This document shows, piece by piece, positions 1 through 7,404 of a DNA stretch of 17,916 bases. Each line of letters opens with the position of its first letter. The first letter of the stretch is position 1. The position numbers and the translations under genes are program-made. This DNA is from an uncultured Collinsella sp. (GTDB taxonomy: Bacteria > Actinomycetota > Coriobacteriia > Coriobacteriales > Coriobacteriaceae): the NCBI GenBank assembly GCA_902479205.1, contig CABSNX010000011.1, forward strand, positions 1 to 17,916. The letters run 5' to 3'. Below the pieces are notes generated by a model. It did no database searches. It was not told where the DNA came from and worked only from the letters and a program-made list of their open reading frames with translations.

Positions 1-47
1 GAGATACTGATCGGTCTCGTGGGCTCGGAGATGTGTATAAGAGACAG
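1..47 (+). other. Illumina Nextera i7 adapter (non-genomic)
   Basis: Bases 1-5 (GAGAT) match the end of the Illumina P7 oligo, 6-13 (ACTGATCG) sit where the 8-base i7 index belongs, and 14-47 match the Nextera read-2 adapter, ending in the 19-bp Tn5 mosaic end AGATGTGTATAAGAGACAG at 29-47. This is untrimmed library sequence at a contig end. Translating it gives the peptide MGSEMCIRDR, a familiar contamination signature in protein databases, so any coding call that starts at base 19 is false. Genomic DNA starts at base 48. Confidence 0.97.
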
Positions 48-49
48 GT

Positions 50-670
50 TATTCCCGTTGGGGGGACGTGCTGGCACAGTCGCACGTCTCGAGTGGTCCG
101 GCCATGGCAGACGTACTCGACAAGCTCACGTCACTCGAAATCGTCCAAAAGCGCGCACCCATCAACGACCCTACGAACAAGCGCAAGTCTGGCTACTTTG
201 TAGTGGACCCACTTTCGCTCTTTTACTATCGCTACGTTTTCCGCAATGCCTCTGCGCGTCAGCTGCTCGACCCGGAAGTCTTCTATGATCGTCACGTCTC
301 CCAAGACTTCGAGGAAAACTACGTTCCACATATGTTCGAGGAGATCTGCCGTCAATACCTCGTGCGGCAAAACAGGACCGGCAAGATCGAACCAGCTTTC
401 GACGCCATTGGCAAGTACTGGTACGACGATCCCGCAAACAAAGCGAGCGGCGAATTCGATGTGGTAACGCAAGACCCCGAGGGCTACGCATTCTACGAAG
501 CAAAGTTCCGCAAATCCCCCATCACGCAAAAAATGGTCGACGAGGAAATCGCCCAAGTTGAGGCAACGGGGCTCAAGTGCCATCGCTACGGATTCTTTTC
601 CCGTTCGGGCTTCGAAGCTGACGGAAGCGATCGAACCGTCTTCATCGACTTGCCGCAGATGTTTGAATAG
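50..670 (+). CDS. AAA family ATPase, C-terminal part with DUF234 (5'-truncated by contig end)
   Basis: The frame is open from the first genomic bases, so the N-terminal P-loop domain lies beyond the contig edge; the 206 codons left are the C-terminal half of a protein usually about 450-480 aa. Fragment residues 1-35 (YSRWGDVLAQ... to LEIVQKR) look like the winged helix that follows the ATPase core in this family. Next comes the DUF234-type tail, with KSGYFVVDPLSLFYYRYVF (47-65) and a PD-(D/E)XK-like arrangement: E135-F-D137 then E150-A-K152. Family knowledge: these archaeal-type ATPases carry a nuclease-fold tail, and their role is unknown. GTG at 68 is an internal valine, not a supported start. 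It ends 152 bp before parE and is probably transcribed separately. Confidence 0.78.
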   Translation, partial: YSRWGDVLAQSHVSSGPAMADVLDKLTSLEIVQKRAPINDPTNKRKSGYFVVDPLSLFYYRYVFRNASARQLLDPEVFYDRHVSQDFEENYVPHMFEEICRQYLVRQNRTGKIEPAFDAIGKYWYDDPANKASGEFDVVTQDPEGYAFYEAKFRKSPITQKMVDEEIAQVEATGLKCHRYGFFSRSGFEADGSDRTVFIDLPQMFE

Positions 671-739
671 GACAGGCTCCTCCCGCATCCCGAGCATTCA
701 TTATCTAACCGAACGATTGTTCGATGGATTTCGTGTTGG

Positions 740-768
740 TTGGAATCGCCTATGGGCTGGGCTATGCT
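740..768 (+). promoter_or_regulatory. Candidate sigma-70 type promoter of parE-parC
   Basis: TTGGAA (740-745), a 17-bp spacer and TATGCT (763-768) resemble -35 and -10 boxes. Transcription would start near 775, leaving a leader of about 48 nt before the parE ATG at 823. The spacing and location fit; the match to consensus is moderate. Confidence 0.4.
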
Positions 769-822
769 ACCTTGACTATCTATATGACTTAAACGCAGCA
801 AAGGAGCACCGAAAGAGCGAGT

Positions 823-2820
823 ATGGCAAAAAACACCGCAAACTATGGTAACGACAGTATCCGCCAGCTCAAGGACGAGGAGCGCGTACGTCTGCGCCCC
901 GCCGTTATCTTTGGCTCGGACGGACTCGACGGCTGCGCGCATGCCGCCTTCGAGATCCTGTCCAACGCCGTTGACGAGGCGCGCCAGGGCTATGGCAAGC
1001 TCATCACCCTTACCGCCTTTCGCGATGGCTCCATTCAGGTAGAGGACAACGGTCGCGGCTGCCCGCTCGACTGGAACCCTTCCGAGAAGCGCTTTAACTG
1101 GGAGCTCGTCTTTTGCGAGCTCTACGCCGGCGGCAAGTACAACAACAACCAGGGCGGCGACTACGACTTCTCGCTCGGTACCAACGGCTTGGGCTCGTGC
1201 GCGACCCAGTACGCCTCCGAGTACATGGACGTCACGGTTTGGCGCGATGGCAACAAGTACTCTCTGCACTTTAAAAAGGGCAAGGTCGTCGGCGCCAAAA
1301 AGAAGGCACTCGAGATTGAGCCCAGTGACGAGGACCGCACCGGCACCACCATCAAATGGCGCCCCGATCTTGAGGTCTTTACCTCCATCAGCATCCCCCA
1401 CGATTGGTATCGCGAGACCATGCGCCGCCAGGCCGTGGTCAACGCCAACGTGACCTTCCGTCTGCGCATCGAGGGCGACGACGGCGAGTTTTCCGAAGAG
1501 GATTTTTGCTATCCCAAGGGCATCGAGGACTACGTGCTCGAAAAGGTCGGTACCGACTATCTCACCGAGCCCTTCTTTATCGAGGCTGACCGTCGCGGTC
1601 GCGATCGCGAGGACCTGCCCGATTACAACGTCAAGATCACCGCGTGCATGTGCTTCTCGCGCACCTTCACGATGCAGGAGTACTACCACAACTCATCGTG
1701 GCTCGAGAACGGCGGTTCGCCCGAGAAGGCCGCCCGTAGCGCTCTGACCAGCGCCATCGATGCTTACATTAAGCAACAGGGCAAGTACAACAAAAACGAG
1801 AGCGGCATTAAATGGCAAGACGTCCAGGACTGCCTGGTACTGGTGACCAACTGCTTCTCCACCCAGACGTCCTACGAGAATCAGACCAAGAAGGCCATCA
1901 ACAACCGCTTTATCCAGCAGGCCATGACGGCCTTCTTTAAGGAGCGCCTCTCGACCTACTTGATCGAGAACAAGGACGCCGCCAACAAGATCATGGAGCA
2001 GGTGCTCATCAACAAGCGCTCGCGCGAGAACGCCGAGAAGACGCGTCAGAGCATCAAGACCAACCTGCAGCAGAAGACCGACATGGCCAACCGCGTGCAG
2101 AAATTCATCGACTGCCGCTCCAAGGACAAGAGCCGCCGCGAGATCTACATCGTAGAGGGCGACTCGGCAGCAGGCGCCATTCGCACCTCGCGCGATGCCG
2201 AGTTCCAGGGCGTTATGCCCGTCCGCGGCAAGATCCTCAACTGCCTAAAGGAGGACTACCCGCGCATCTTTAAGTCCGACATCATCATGGACCTCATGCG
2301 TGTGCTGGGCTGCGGCGTGGAGATCAAGGACAAGCGCATCAAGAACCTCGGCGCCTTTGACCTGGACAACCTCAACTGGAACAAGGTCATCATCTGTACG
2401 GACGCCGACGTCGACGGTTACCACATCCGCACGCTCGTGCTCACCATGCTCTATCGACTGGTGCCCACGCTTATCGACGAGGGCTACGTCTATATCGCCG
2501 AGTCGCCGCTCTACGAGATCAACTGCAAAGAGAAGACCTACTTTGCCTACACCGAGCTCGAGAAGAACGGCATCCTCAAGGAGATCGGCGACCAGAAGTG
2601 TTCCATCAACCGCTCTAAGGGTCTTGGTGAGAACGACCCGGACATGATGTGGCTCACTACCATGAACCCCGAGACGCGCCGCCTGATCAAGGTGGAACCC
2701 GAGGACGTCACCAAGATGGAGACCATGTTCAACCTGTTGCTGGGCAATGACGAGGCAGGCCGCAAGCGCCACATCTCCGAGCACGGCAAGGAATACCTGG
2801 ACCAGCTGGACCTGCAGTAA
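823..2820 (+). CDS. parE: Type IIA topoisomerase subunit B (ParE-like)
   Basis: ATPase subunit of a DNA topoisomerase IV/gyrase-type enzyme that, with the subunit encoded next, passes one duplex through another to decatenate or relax DNA. GHKL ATPase motifs are clear: E44...N48..D51 (EILSNAVDEA), D75-N-G77-R-G79, and the ATP lid G119TNGLGS. GTTIKW follows near residue 184. The TOPRIM domain shows E445GDSA, D527-A-D529-V-D531-G and K599GLGE, so all metal-binding acids are present. At 665 aa it has the length of ParE or short GyrB. It resembles a paralogous clade that I recall from Clostridia and Coriobacteriia, distinct from the housekeeping gyrB, so ParE is the better name, by inference. A good Shine-Dalgarno (AAGGAG, 801-806) lies 16 nt from the ATG, which is long; a weaker AAAGAG at 812-817 is better spaced. 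parC follows after 45 bp. Confidence 0.92.
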   Translation: MAKNTANYGNDSIRQLKDEERVRLRPAVIFGSDGLDGCAHAAFEILSNAVDEARQGYGKLITLTAFRDGSIQVEDNGRGCPLDWNPSEKRFNWELVFCELYAGGKYNNNQGGDYDFSLGTNGLGSCATQYASEYMDVTVWRDGNKYSLHFKKGKVVGAKKKALEIEPSDEDRTGTTIKWRPDLEVFTSISIPHDWYRETMRRQAVVNANVTFRLRIEGDDGEFSEEDFCYPKGIEDYVLEKVGTDYLTEPFFIEADRRGRDREDLPDYNVKITACMCFSRTFTMQEYYHNSSWLENGGSPEKAARSALTSAIDAYIKQQGKYNKNESGIKWQDVQDCLVLVTNCFSTQTSYENQTKKAINNRFIQQAMTAFFKERLSTYLIENKDAANKIMEQVLINKRSRENAEKTRQSIKTNLQQKTDMANRVQKFIDCRSKDKSRREIYIVEGDSAAGAIRTSRDAEFQGVMPVRGKILNCLKEDYPRIFKSDIIMDLMRVLGCGVEIKDKRIKNLGAFDLDNLNWNKVIICTDADVDGYHIRTLVLTMLYRLVPTLIDEGYVYIAESPLYEINCKEKTYFAYTELEKNGILKEIGDQKCSINRSKGLGENDPDMMWLTTMNPETRRLIKVEPEDVTKMETMFNLLLGNDEAGRKRHISEHGKEYLDQLDLQ

Positions 2821-2865
2821 CAGCAAATCGATAACGACGGCCCATAAGAAGTTCAAGAGGAAATC

Positions 2866-5106
2866 GTGGCAAAGAAGAAGACGAAGAACCAGCCAAAGAA
2901 AAAGCAGGTCAACGCCGAGAACGTTATCGGCCTGCACTCAGAGGTCACCGACCAGCCGATCACGCAGACGCTCGAGGTCAACTACATGCCCTACGCCATG
3001 AGCGTCAACGTCTCGCGTGCGTTCCCCGAGATTGACGGCTTTAAGCCCTCGCACCGCAAACTGCTCTACACCATGTACAAGATGGGTCTGCTCAAGGGCG
3101 AGCGCCAGAAGAGCGCCAACATCGTGGGCCAGACCATGAAGCTCAACCCGCACGGCGACGCCGCGATCTACGAGACGATGGTGCGCCTGGCCACCGGCAA
3201 CGAGGCGCTGCTCGCGCCGTTCGTTGAGTCGAAGGGCAACTTTGGCAAGTACTATTCGGGCGACCTGAGCTACGCCGCCTCGCGTTATACCGAAGCCAAG
3301 CTCTCCCCCATCAGCGCCGAGATCTTCAAGGACATCGACAAGGACCCGGTCGACTTCGTCGACAGCTACGACGGCGCCATGAAGGAGCCGCGCCTGCTGC
3401 CCACAACGTTCCCTAACATCCTTGTCTCGGCCAATAAGGGCATCGGCGTCGCCATGGCGTCCGACATCTGTGGTTTCAACCTCAACGAGGTCTGTACTGC
3501 CACGATGCATTACCTCAAGGATCCCGACTGCGACCTGCTCGAGTACATGCCCATGCCCGACTTCTCGACCGGCGGCGAGATCATCTACCGCCGCGAGGAG
3601 ATGGAAAAGATTATCGAGACCGGTCTTGGCAGCTTCCAAATCCGCTCCCGTTGGCGCTGGATTCCCGAAGAGCGCATTATCGAGGTCTACGAGATCCCCT
3701 ACACCACCAAGACCGATGTCATCATCGAGCGCATCGTCAAGCTCTCCAAAGAGGGCAAGGTCAAGGAGATTGCTGATATCCGCGACGAAACCGACCTCTC
3801 GGGTTTGCGCATCGCCATCGACCTTAAGCGCGGTGTCGACCCCGACAAGCTCATGGCCAAGCTCTATCGCACGACCACGCTGCAGGATTCGTTCTCGTGC
3901 AACTTCAACGTGCTGGTCGATGGTTACCCTCGCGTTATGGGCGTGCGCCAGATTCTGCACGAGTGGGTCAAGTGGCGTATTGAGTCCACGCGTCGCCGCA
4001 TTAACTTTGACCTGGGCAAAAAGTCCGAGCGCCTGCACCTGCTGCACGGCCTCGAGGCGATCTTGCTCGACATCGACAAGGCCATCGCCATCATCCGCGG
4101 CACCAAGCTCGAAGCCGAGGTCGTGCCCAACCTTATGAAGGGTTTCGACATCGACGAGACCCAGGCCGAGTTTGTTGCCGAGCTTAAGCTCCGCAACATC
4201 AACGAGGAGTACATCCTCAACCGCACCAAGGACATTGCCAAGCTTGAGGGCGAGATTGCCGAGCTTGAGGAGATCCTTTCCAGCGAGGAGAACATCAAGA
4301 AGGTCATCAGCGACGAGCTGGCCGCGGTCAACAAGAAGTACGTGATGCCGCGCCGCACGGGCAGGATTGAGCCCCACGAGGTTATCGAGGTAAGCTTGGA
4401 GCCCGAGGTCGAGGAGTACCCGGTTACCATCATGCTCTCGCGCGATGGCTATCTTAAGAAGATGACGGACCGCGTGCTCAAGAAGGCGACCACGCTCAAG
4501 TACAAGGACGGCGACAAACCCTTTATCGAGTTCCCGTCCTCCAATACGCACGAGCTGCTCGTGTTTACCAACAAGAGCCAGGTGTATAAGTGCAAAGTCG
4601 CGGCGTTTGAGGATACCAAGTCGGCACAGCTGGGCTCGTACCTGCCGACCGATCTCGAGATGGAACCCGACGAGAGCGTCATCTGGGTCATCGACCCCGA
4701 GGATTACAAGGCCGACGTGCTGTTTGTCTTTGAGAACGGCCGCGTGGTGCGCGTCGCGCTTTCTGGATACGTCACCAAGACCAACCGCAAGCGCCTCAAG
4801 AACGCCATTTACGGTGGCAGCAAGCTGCTGTATGCCCAGGTACTCAAGGAAGATCGCGACATCGCGCTGGTCTCGAGCGACTATCGTTTGATGAACTTCA
4901 ACACGTCGCTGCTCAAGACCAAGACGACCACCAACACGCAGGGCGTCCAGGCCTTTACCGCCAAGAAGGGCCGCTCGGTCACCACCATCGGCACGACCGA
5001 GGAAATCCTTGGCGCCGGCGTCTCGGCCGAGAAGTTCACCGCGCAGAGCCTCCCCTCAGCCGGTGCCCTCATGAAGGAAAACGACATGCCGAGTCTGTTT
5101 GACTAG
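2866..5106 (+). CDS. parC: Type IIA topoisomerase subunit A (ParC-like)
   Basis: DNA cleavage subunit that partners ParE. It starts at GTG 2866, 45 bp after parE, behind AAGAGGAA (2855-2862). The first 17 residues are lysine-rich, then the winged-helix cleavage domain follows with the catalytic tyrosine Y141 in ASRYTEAKLS (preceding R140) and GNFG at 124-127. The quinolone-determining loop reads NPHGDAAIYE, so the position of E. coli GyrA Ser83 is Ala99 and that of Asp87 is Glu103. A coiled-coil region spans about 380-490 and a beta-pinwheel C-terminal domain about 500-730. No GyrA box (QRRGGKG-like) is visible, which fits ParC rather than a supercoiling GyrA. Length 746 aa is typical of ParC. 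The operon ends at the terminator 37 bp downstream. Confidence 0.92.
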   Translation: MAKKKTKNQPKKKQVNAENVIGLHSEVTDQPITQTLEVNYMPYAMSVNVSRAFPEIDGFKPSHRKLLYTMYKMGLLKGERQKSANIVGQTMKLNPHGDAAIYETMVRLATGNEALLAPFVESKGNFGKYYSGDLSYAASRYTEAKLSPISAEIFKDIDKDPVDFVDSYDGAMKEPRLLPTTFPNILVSANKGIGVAMASDICGFNLNEVCTATMHYLKDPDCDLLEYMPMPDFSTGGEIIYRREEMEKIIETGLGSFQIRSRWRWIPEERIIEVYEIPYTTKTDVIIERIVKLSKEGKVKEIADIRDETDLSGLRIAIDLKRGVDPDKLMAKLYRTTTLQDSFSCNFNVLVDGYPRVMGVRQILHEWVKWRIESTRRRINFDLGKKSERLHLLHGLEAILLDIDKAIAIIRGTKLEAEVVPNLMKGFDIDETQAEFVAELKLRNINEEYILNRTKDIAKLEGEIAELEEILSSEENIKKVISDELAAVNKKYVMPRRTGRIEPHEVIEVSLEPEVEEYPVTIMLSRDGYLKKMTDRVLKKATTLKYKDGDKPFIEFPSSNTHELLVFTNKSQVYKCKVAAFEDTKSAQLGSYLPTDLEMEPDESVIWVIDPEDYKADVLFVFENGRVVRVALSGYVTKTNRKRLKNAIYGGSKLLYAQVLKEDRDIALVSSDYRLMNFNTSLLKTKTTTNTQGVQAFTAKKGRSVTTIGTTEEILGAGVSAEKFTAQSLPSAGALMKENDMPSLFD

Positions 5107-5143
5107 GACGACGGCAACGAGATCGTTAGATACTTCGCAAAGC

Positions 5144-5196
5144 GACGAGGCCCGGAACGCAACGGCGTTGCGCCCGGGACTCGTCGTTTTTCTTCT
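5144..5196 (+). terminator. Rho-independent terminator of parE-parC
   Basis: A long, slightly interrupted stem pairs GACGAG (5144-5149) with CTCGTC (5180-5185), CCCGG with CCCGG/CCGGG inside it, and CGCAAC with GTTGCG near the loop. It is followed by GTTTTTCTTCT. It lies 37 bp after the parC stop. Confidence 0.9.
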
Positions 5197-5202
5197 CAAC
5201 TA

Positions 5203-5251
5203 TTTTTTAACGCAGATAAATTGATTTCTGCTTATTTTTCTGCGTAAAAAA
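5203..5251. repeat. AT-flanked inverted repeat
   Basis: TTTTTTAACGCAGA (5203-5216) is mirrored by TCTGCGTAAAAAA (5239-5251) with one unpaired base and a 22-nt loop. No T-run follows it on the plus strand, so it is not an obvious second terminator there. It sits where the promoter of the downstream ATPase gene should be and could be an operator. Confidence 0.6.
5221..5250 (+). promoter_or_regulatory. Possible promoter of the AAA+ ATPase gene
   Basis: TTGATT (5221-5226), 18 bp and TAAAAA (5245-5250) form a weak but plausible promoter embedded in the inverted repeat. A start near 5257 would place all three downstream repeats in the leader RNA. Confidence 0.27.
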
Positions 5252-5288
5252 TGTCAGCGCCACTGCTTCGATGCCCTTTGGTCAGTCG

Positions 5289-5343
5289 TTAGCAAAACTT
5301 GCAAAAGTTAGCAAAACTTGCAAATATTAGCAAAACTTGCAAA
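5289..5343 (+). repeat. Three exact 17-bp tandem repeats, 19-bp period, abutting an RBS
   Basis: TTAGCAAAACTTGCAAA occurs perfectly at 5289-5305, 5308-5324 and 5327-5343; the 2-bp spacers differ (AG, TA). Each copy holds a dyad, GCAA-AAC-TTGC. The last copy overlaps the Shine-Dalgarno (AAAGGAG) of the ATPase gene at 5353. The spacing of nearly two helical turns puts the copies on the same DNA face, as in iteron or operator arrays. Confidence 0.93.
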
Positions 5344-5352
5344 GGAGCTACC

Positions 5353-6447
5353 ATGGAGTACAGCAAGAACCCCTTTACCCCGACGTTCGGAAGCGTCCCT
5401 CCCTTTCTAGCGGGTCGCGAGCATATCCTGCGTGACATCAACCGTGGCTTTATCAACGGCCCGGGAGATCCCAACCTGTCAACCATTTTTACTGGCGCAA
5501 GGGGAACGGGCAAGACGGCGCTTCTCTCGCTCCTTTCAGAAACGGCGCTTGAACACGGCTGGATCGCAGCAAATGTCTCCGCCATGCCAGGCATGCTCGA
5601 AGATATTATAGAGCGAACCAAAGAAGCCGCAGATAGCTACCTCTCACAGCCTCACGCGCGCATAAACGGTGTTCAAATTGGCCCAGTGGGCGTCGATTGG
5701 ACATATGCTCAAGAGGCTCAGGGCAACTGGCGCACGCGCATGAATGGCATCTTTAAGCAACTCGAAAAACATGACATCGGACTTCTCATCACCATCGATG
5801 AAGTCACCGTCGATCTTGATGAAATGCTCCAATTTGCCTCTGTTTACCAGCACTTTGTGCGCGAAGGTAAAAAAGTCGCCCTACTCATGGCAGGACTACC
5901 CTACAAAGTATCGGCACTGCTACGCAACGATTCCGTCTCGTTCCTCAGACGTTCCCAATATCATCAATTAGGACGAATCACTGACGTTGAAATTGCAAAC
6001 GCATTCCGCAAAACCGTTGAGGCCGGAGGCCGCTCAATCACAGCAGAAGCGCTCGAGGATGCTGTGAAGGCCGTCGACGGATTCCCCTACATGATGCAGC
6101 TCGTCGGATATCGCACTTGGGATGTTTCGGAGAGCTCGCCCAAAATCAGCGCATCTGATGTCCAACAGGGTTCTCTGCTTGCCCGCATGGAACTGCGCGA
6201 TCGCATTCTCGAAACGACCTATCGGGAGCTTTCCGATAAAGACATTGAGTTTTTGCTCGCGATGCTGCCCGATTCTGGCCCCAGCAGGGTCTCGGAGATA
6301 GCCAAACGCATGGGCGTCGCCAGCAACTACGCAAGCCAATACAAACGCCGCCTCCTGGAGGACGGCGTCATTGGAGAGCGCGGGCGTGGTCTCGTTGACT
6401 TTGACATTCCCGCGTTCAGGGAATTCTTGAACGAGAAGGCGTTTTAG
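5353..6447 (+). CDS. AAA+ (AAA_16/Orc-Cdc6-like) ATPase with C-terminal winged helix
   Basis: Soluble P-loop ATPase of 364 aa. Walker A is G48ARGTGKT55, Walker B is LLITIDE (144-150), and the MAGLP stretch at 179-183 fits sensor 1. The C-terminal third, from about residue 300, carries a helix-turn-helix (VSEIAKRMGVASNYASQYKR), pointing to DNA binding. I chose ATG 5353 because AAAGGAG lies 6 nt upstream; the in-frame TTG at 5299 would translate the repeats and has no ribosome site. The three repeats directly upstream suggest the protein binds its own control region. It stands alone between a terminator and a convergent gene, and its base composition is less GC-rich than the topoisomerase genes, hinting at transfer. 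The family occurs as solitary genes in gut actinobacteria and Firmicutes; the biological role is unknown. Confidence 0.85.
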   Translation: MEYSKNPFTPTFGSVPPFLAGREHILRDINRGFINGPGDPNLSTIFTGARGTGKTALLSLLSETALEHGWIAANVSAMPGMLEDIIERTKEAADSYLSQPHARINGVQIGPVGVDWTYAQEAQGNWRTRMNGIFKQLEKHDIGLLITIDEVTVDLDEMLQFASVYQHFVREGKKVALLMAGLPYKVSALLRNDSVSFLRRSQYHQLGRITDVEIANAFRKTVEAGGRSITAEALEDAVKAVDGFPYMMQLVGYRTWDVSESSPKISASDVQQGSLLARMELRDRILETTYRELSDKDIEFLLAMLPDSGPSRVSEIAKRMGVASNYASQYKRRLLEDGVIGERGRGLVDFDIPAFREFLNEKAF

Positions 6448-6477
6448 CACGCCGGAATTGTCCGCGGAAGCATCAAC

Positions 6478-6542
6478 GCATGGCAATCAGCATTCCTCTT
6501 GATAAGGATTGCAAGCATTTCCACCAACACCGATTGCCATGC
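6478..6542. repeat. 11-bp perfect inverted repeat between convergent genes
   Basis: GCATGGCAATC (6478-6488) and GATTGCCATGC (6532-6542) are exact reverse complements 43 nt apart, filling the gap between the ATPase stop and the flavoprotein stop. There is no flanking T-run, so it is not a standard intrinsic terminator, though a long hairpin could still aid termination in both directions. Confidence 0.6.
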
Positions 6543-6554
6543 ACTCTTCTTGCC

Positions 6555-7085
6555 TTAAGAGAGCTTGCGAGCGAGCTCTCGCACCTCTTCCAACTTGGGC
6601 GAGGAGGCCATGCTGTCGCGCTCGGTCATACCGCTGATGGTGACAATGCCCTGGTCCTCCCACTTGCAGTACGCGCATGTGGACTTGTACATAGCAATCG
6701 CCGCATCATAGACGCCCTCGCTGTGGCTATCGAGCAAAAGGGCCGTCTTGGTGAACGGGAAGCCCGTAGCACCGAAAGCGTACAGGCGGTCGATGGCGGC
6801 CTTCTCCTGCGCAGTGATATCAAACCAGTAGATGGGCGAAGCGAAGACAACCATATCGGCGCCTTTCAGCGACTCGATCACGTCGGCCATGTCATCCTTC
6901 TGCACGCAGGCGCCCTCATGGGTAAAGCAGTACTGGCATCCCAGACAACCAGCGATCTTCTTGCTGGCAACGCGGATGACCTCGACTGTGTGGCCGGTCT
7001 CGCGCGCGGTCTCGGCAAACGCCTCGGCCATGGTGTCGGTATTGGCGCCCTTGCGCGGGCTACCACTCAATACAACGATATTCAT
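6555..7085 (-). CDS. Iron-sulfur flavoprotein / flavodoxin-family NAD(P)H oxidoreductase
   Basis: 176-aa protein of the NADPH-dependent FMN reductase fold. LSGSPRKGANTDT (6-18) is the FMN phosphate loop and ASPIYWF (82-88) the flavin-binding loop. A compact cysteine cluster, C47-x2-C50-x2-C53-x6-C60, matches that of the archaeal-type iron-sulfur flavoproteins, which hold a 4Fe-4S cluster and pass electrons one at a time. A second pair, C137 and C140, is extra. It likely reduces quinones, oxygen species or other small electrophiles; the substrate cannot be read from sequence. The ATG at 7085 is preceded by a strong AGGAGGG (complement of 7093-7099). It is monocistronic, convergent with the ATPase, divergent from the surface protein, and a distant relative of the gene at 10710-11249. 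Confidence 0.85.
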   Translation of the reverse strand: MNIVVLSGSPRKGANTDTMAEAFAETARETGHTVEVIRVASKKIAGCLGCQYCFTHEGACVQKDDMADVIESLKGADMVVFASPIYWFDITAQEKAAIDRLYAFGATGFPFTKTALLLDSHSEGVYDAAIAMYKSTCAYCKWEDQGIVTISGMTERDSMASSPKLEEVRELARKLS

Positions 7086-7404
7086 AGGAATCTCCCTCCT
7101 TCATGCCGCAGGCGCGCGGCACACATTTCGTTGTAACCAAAACGGATGGAGCTATTCAGTCGTCTGTAGAAGACATCTCTGTTCGTGTTCTCTAGACGCA
7201 ATCTCATTGCCTAATAACTCCTCGACTGTCTTGATTGTCTCTCCGAGAATTGAACAGCAAATCGTTGGCCGCAGAGTGTCGACTGTGGGAAAATAAACTA
7301 GAGCCTTCTCCTGCTCGCATGAGCGTTCGCGTGTATGAGCCTGGCCGAATCGGGCAAGCGCAATATAGATCCACGGAAACCAGCCTACGAACAAGGAGCG
7401 TCTT
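7086..7404. other. Divergent intergenic region, no gene seen
   Basis: This 319-bp gap separates the minus-strand flavoprotein from the plus-strand surface protein. It holds the two ribosome sites (AGGAGGG complement near 7093-7099; AAGGAG at 7393-7398). TATAGAT at 7364-7370 could be a -10 box for the surface protein, but there is no fitting -35. I see no conserved coding frame, repeat or terminator; the short open frames here lack ribosome sites. Confidence 0.6.

Noticed and set aside
19..288. 89-aa open frame starting MGSEMCIRDR
   Set aside because: Its first codons are Nextera adapter sequence and it runs out of frame through the real ATPase/DUF234 gene.
772..795. TTGACT at 772-777 as the -35 of the parE promoter
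   Set aside because: No -10-like hexamer lies 16-18 bp downstream; the 740-768 pair fits better.
2938..4551. 537-aa minus-strand open frame opposite parC
   Set aside because: Shadow of the well-supported parC; leucine/valine/aspartate/glycine-rich composition is the usual mirror artefact.
5289..5343. CRISPR array
   Set aside because: The units are 17 bp with 2-bp gaps, too short for CRISPR spacers, and no cas genes are present.
6480..7136. 218-aa plus-strand open frame opposite the flavoprotein
   Set aside because: Antisense to a clear flavodoxin-family gene with its own strong ribosome site.
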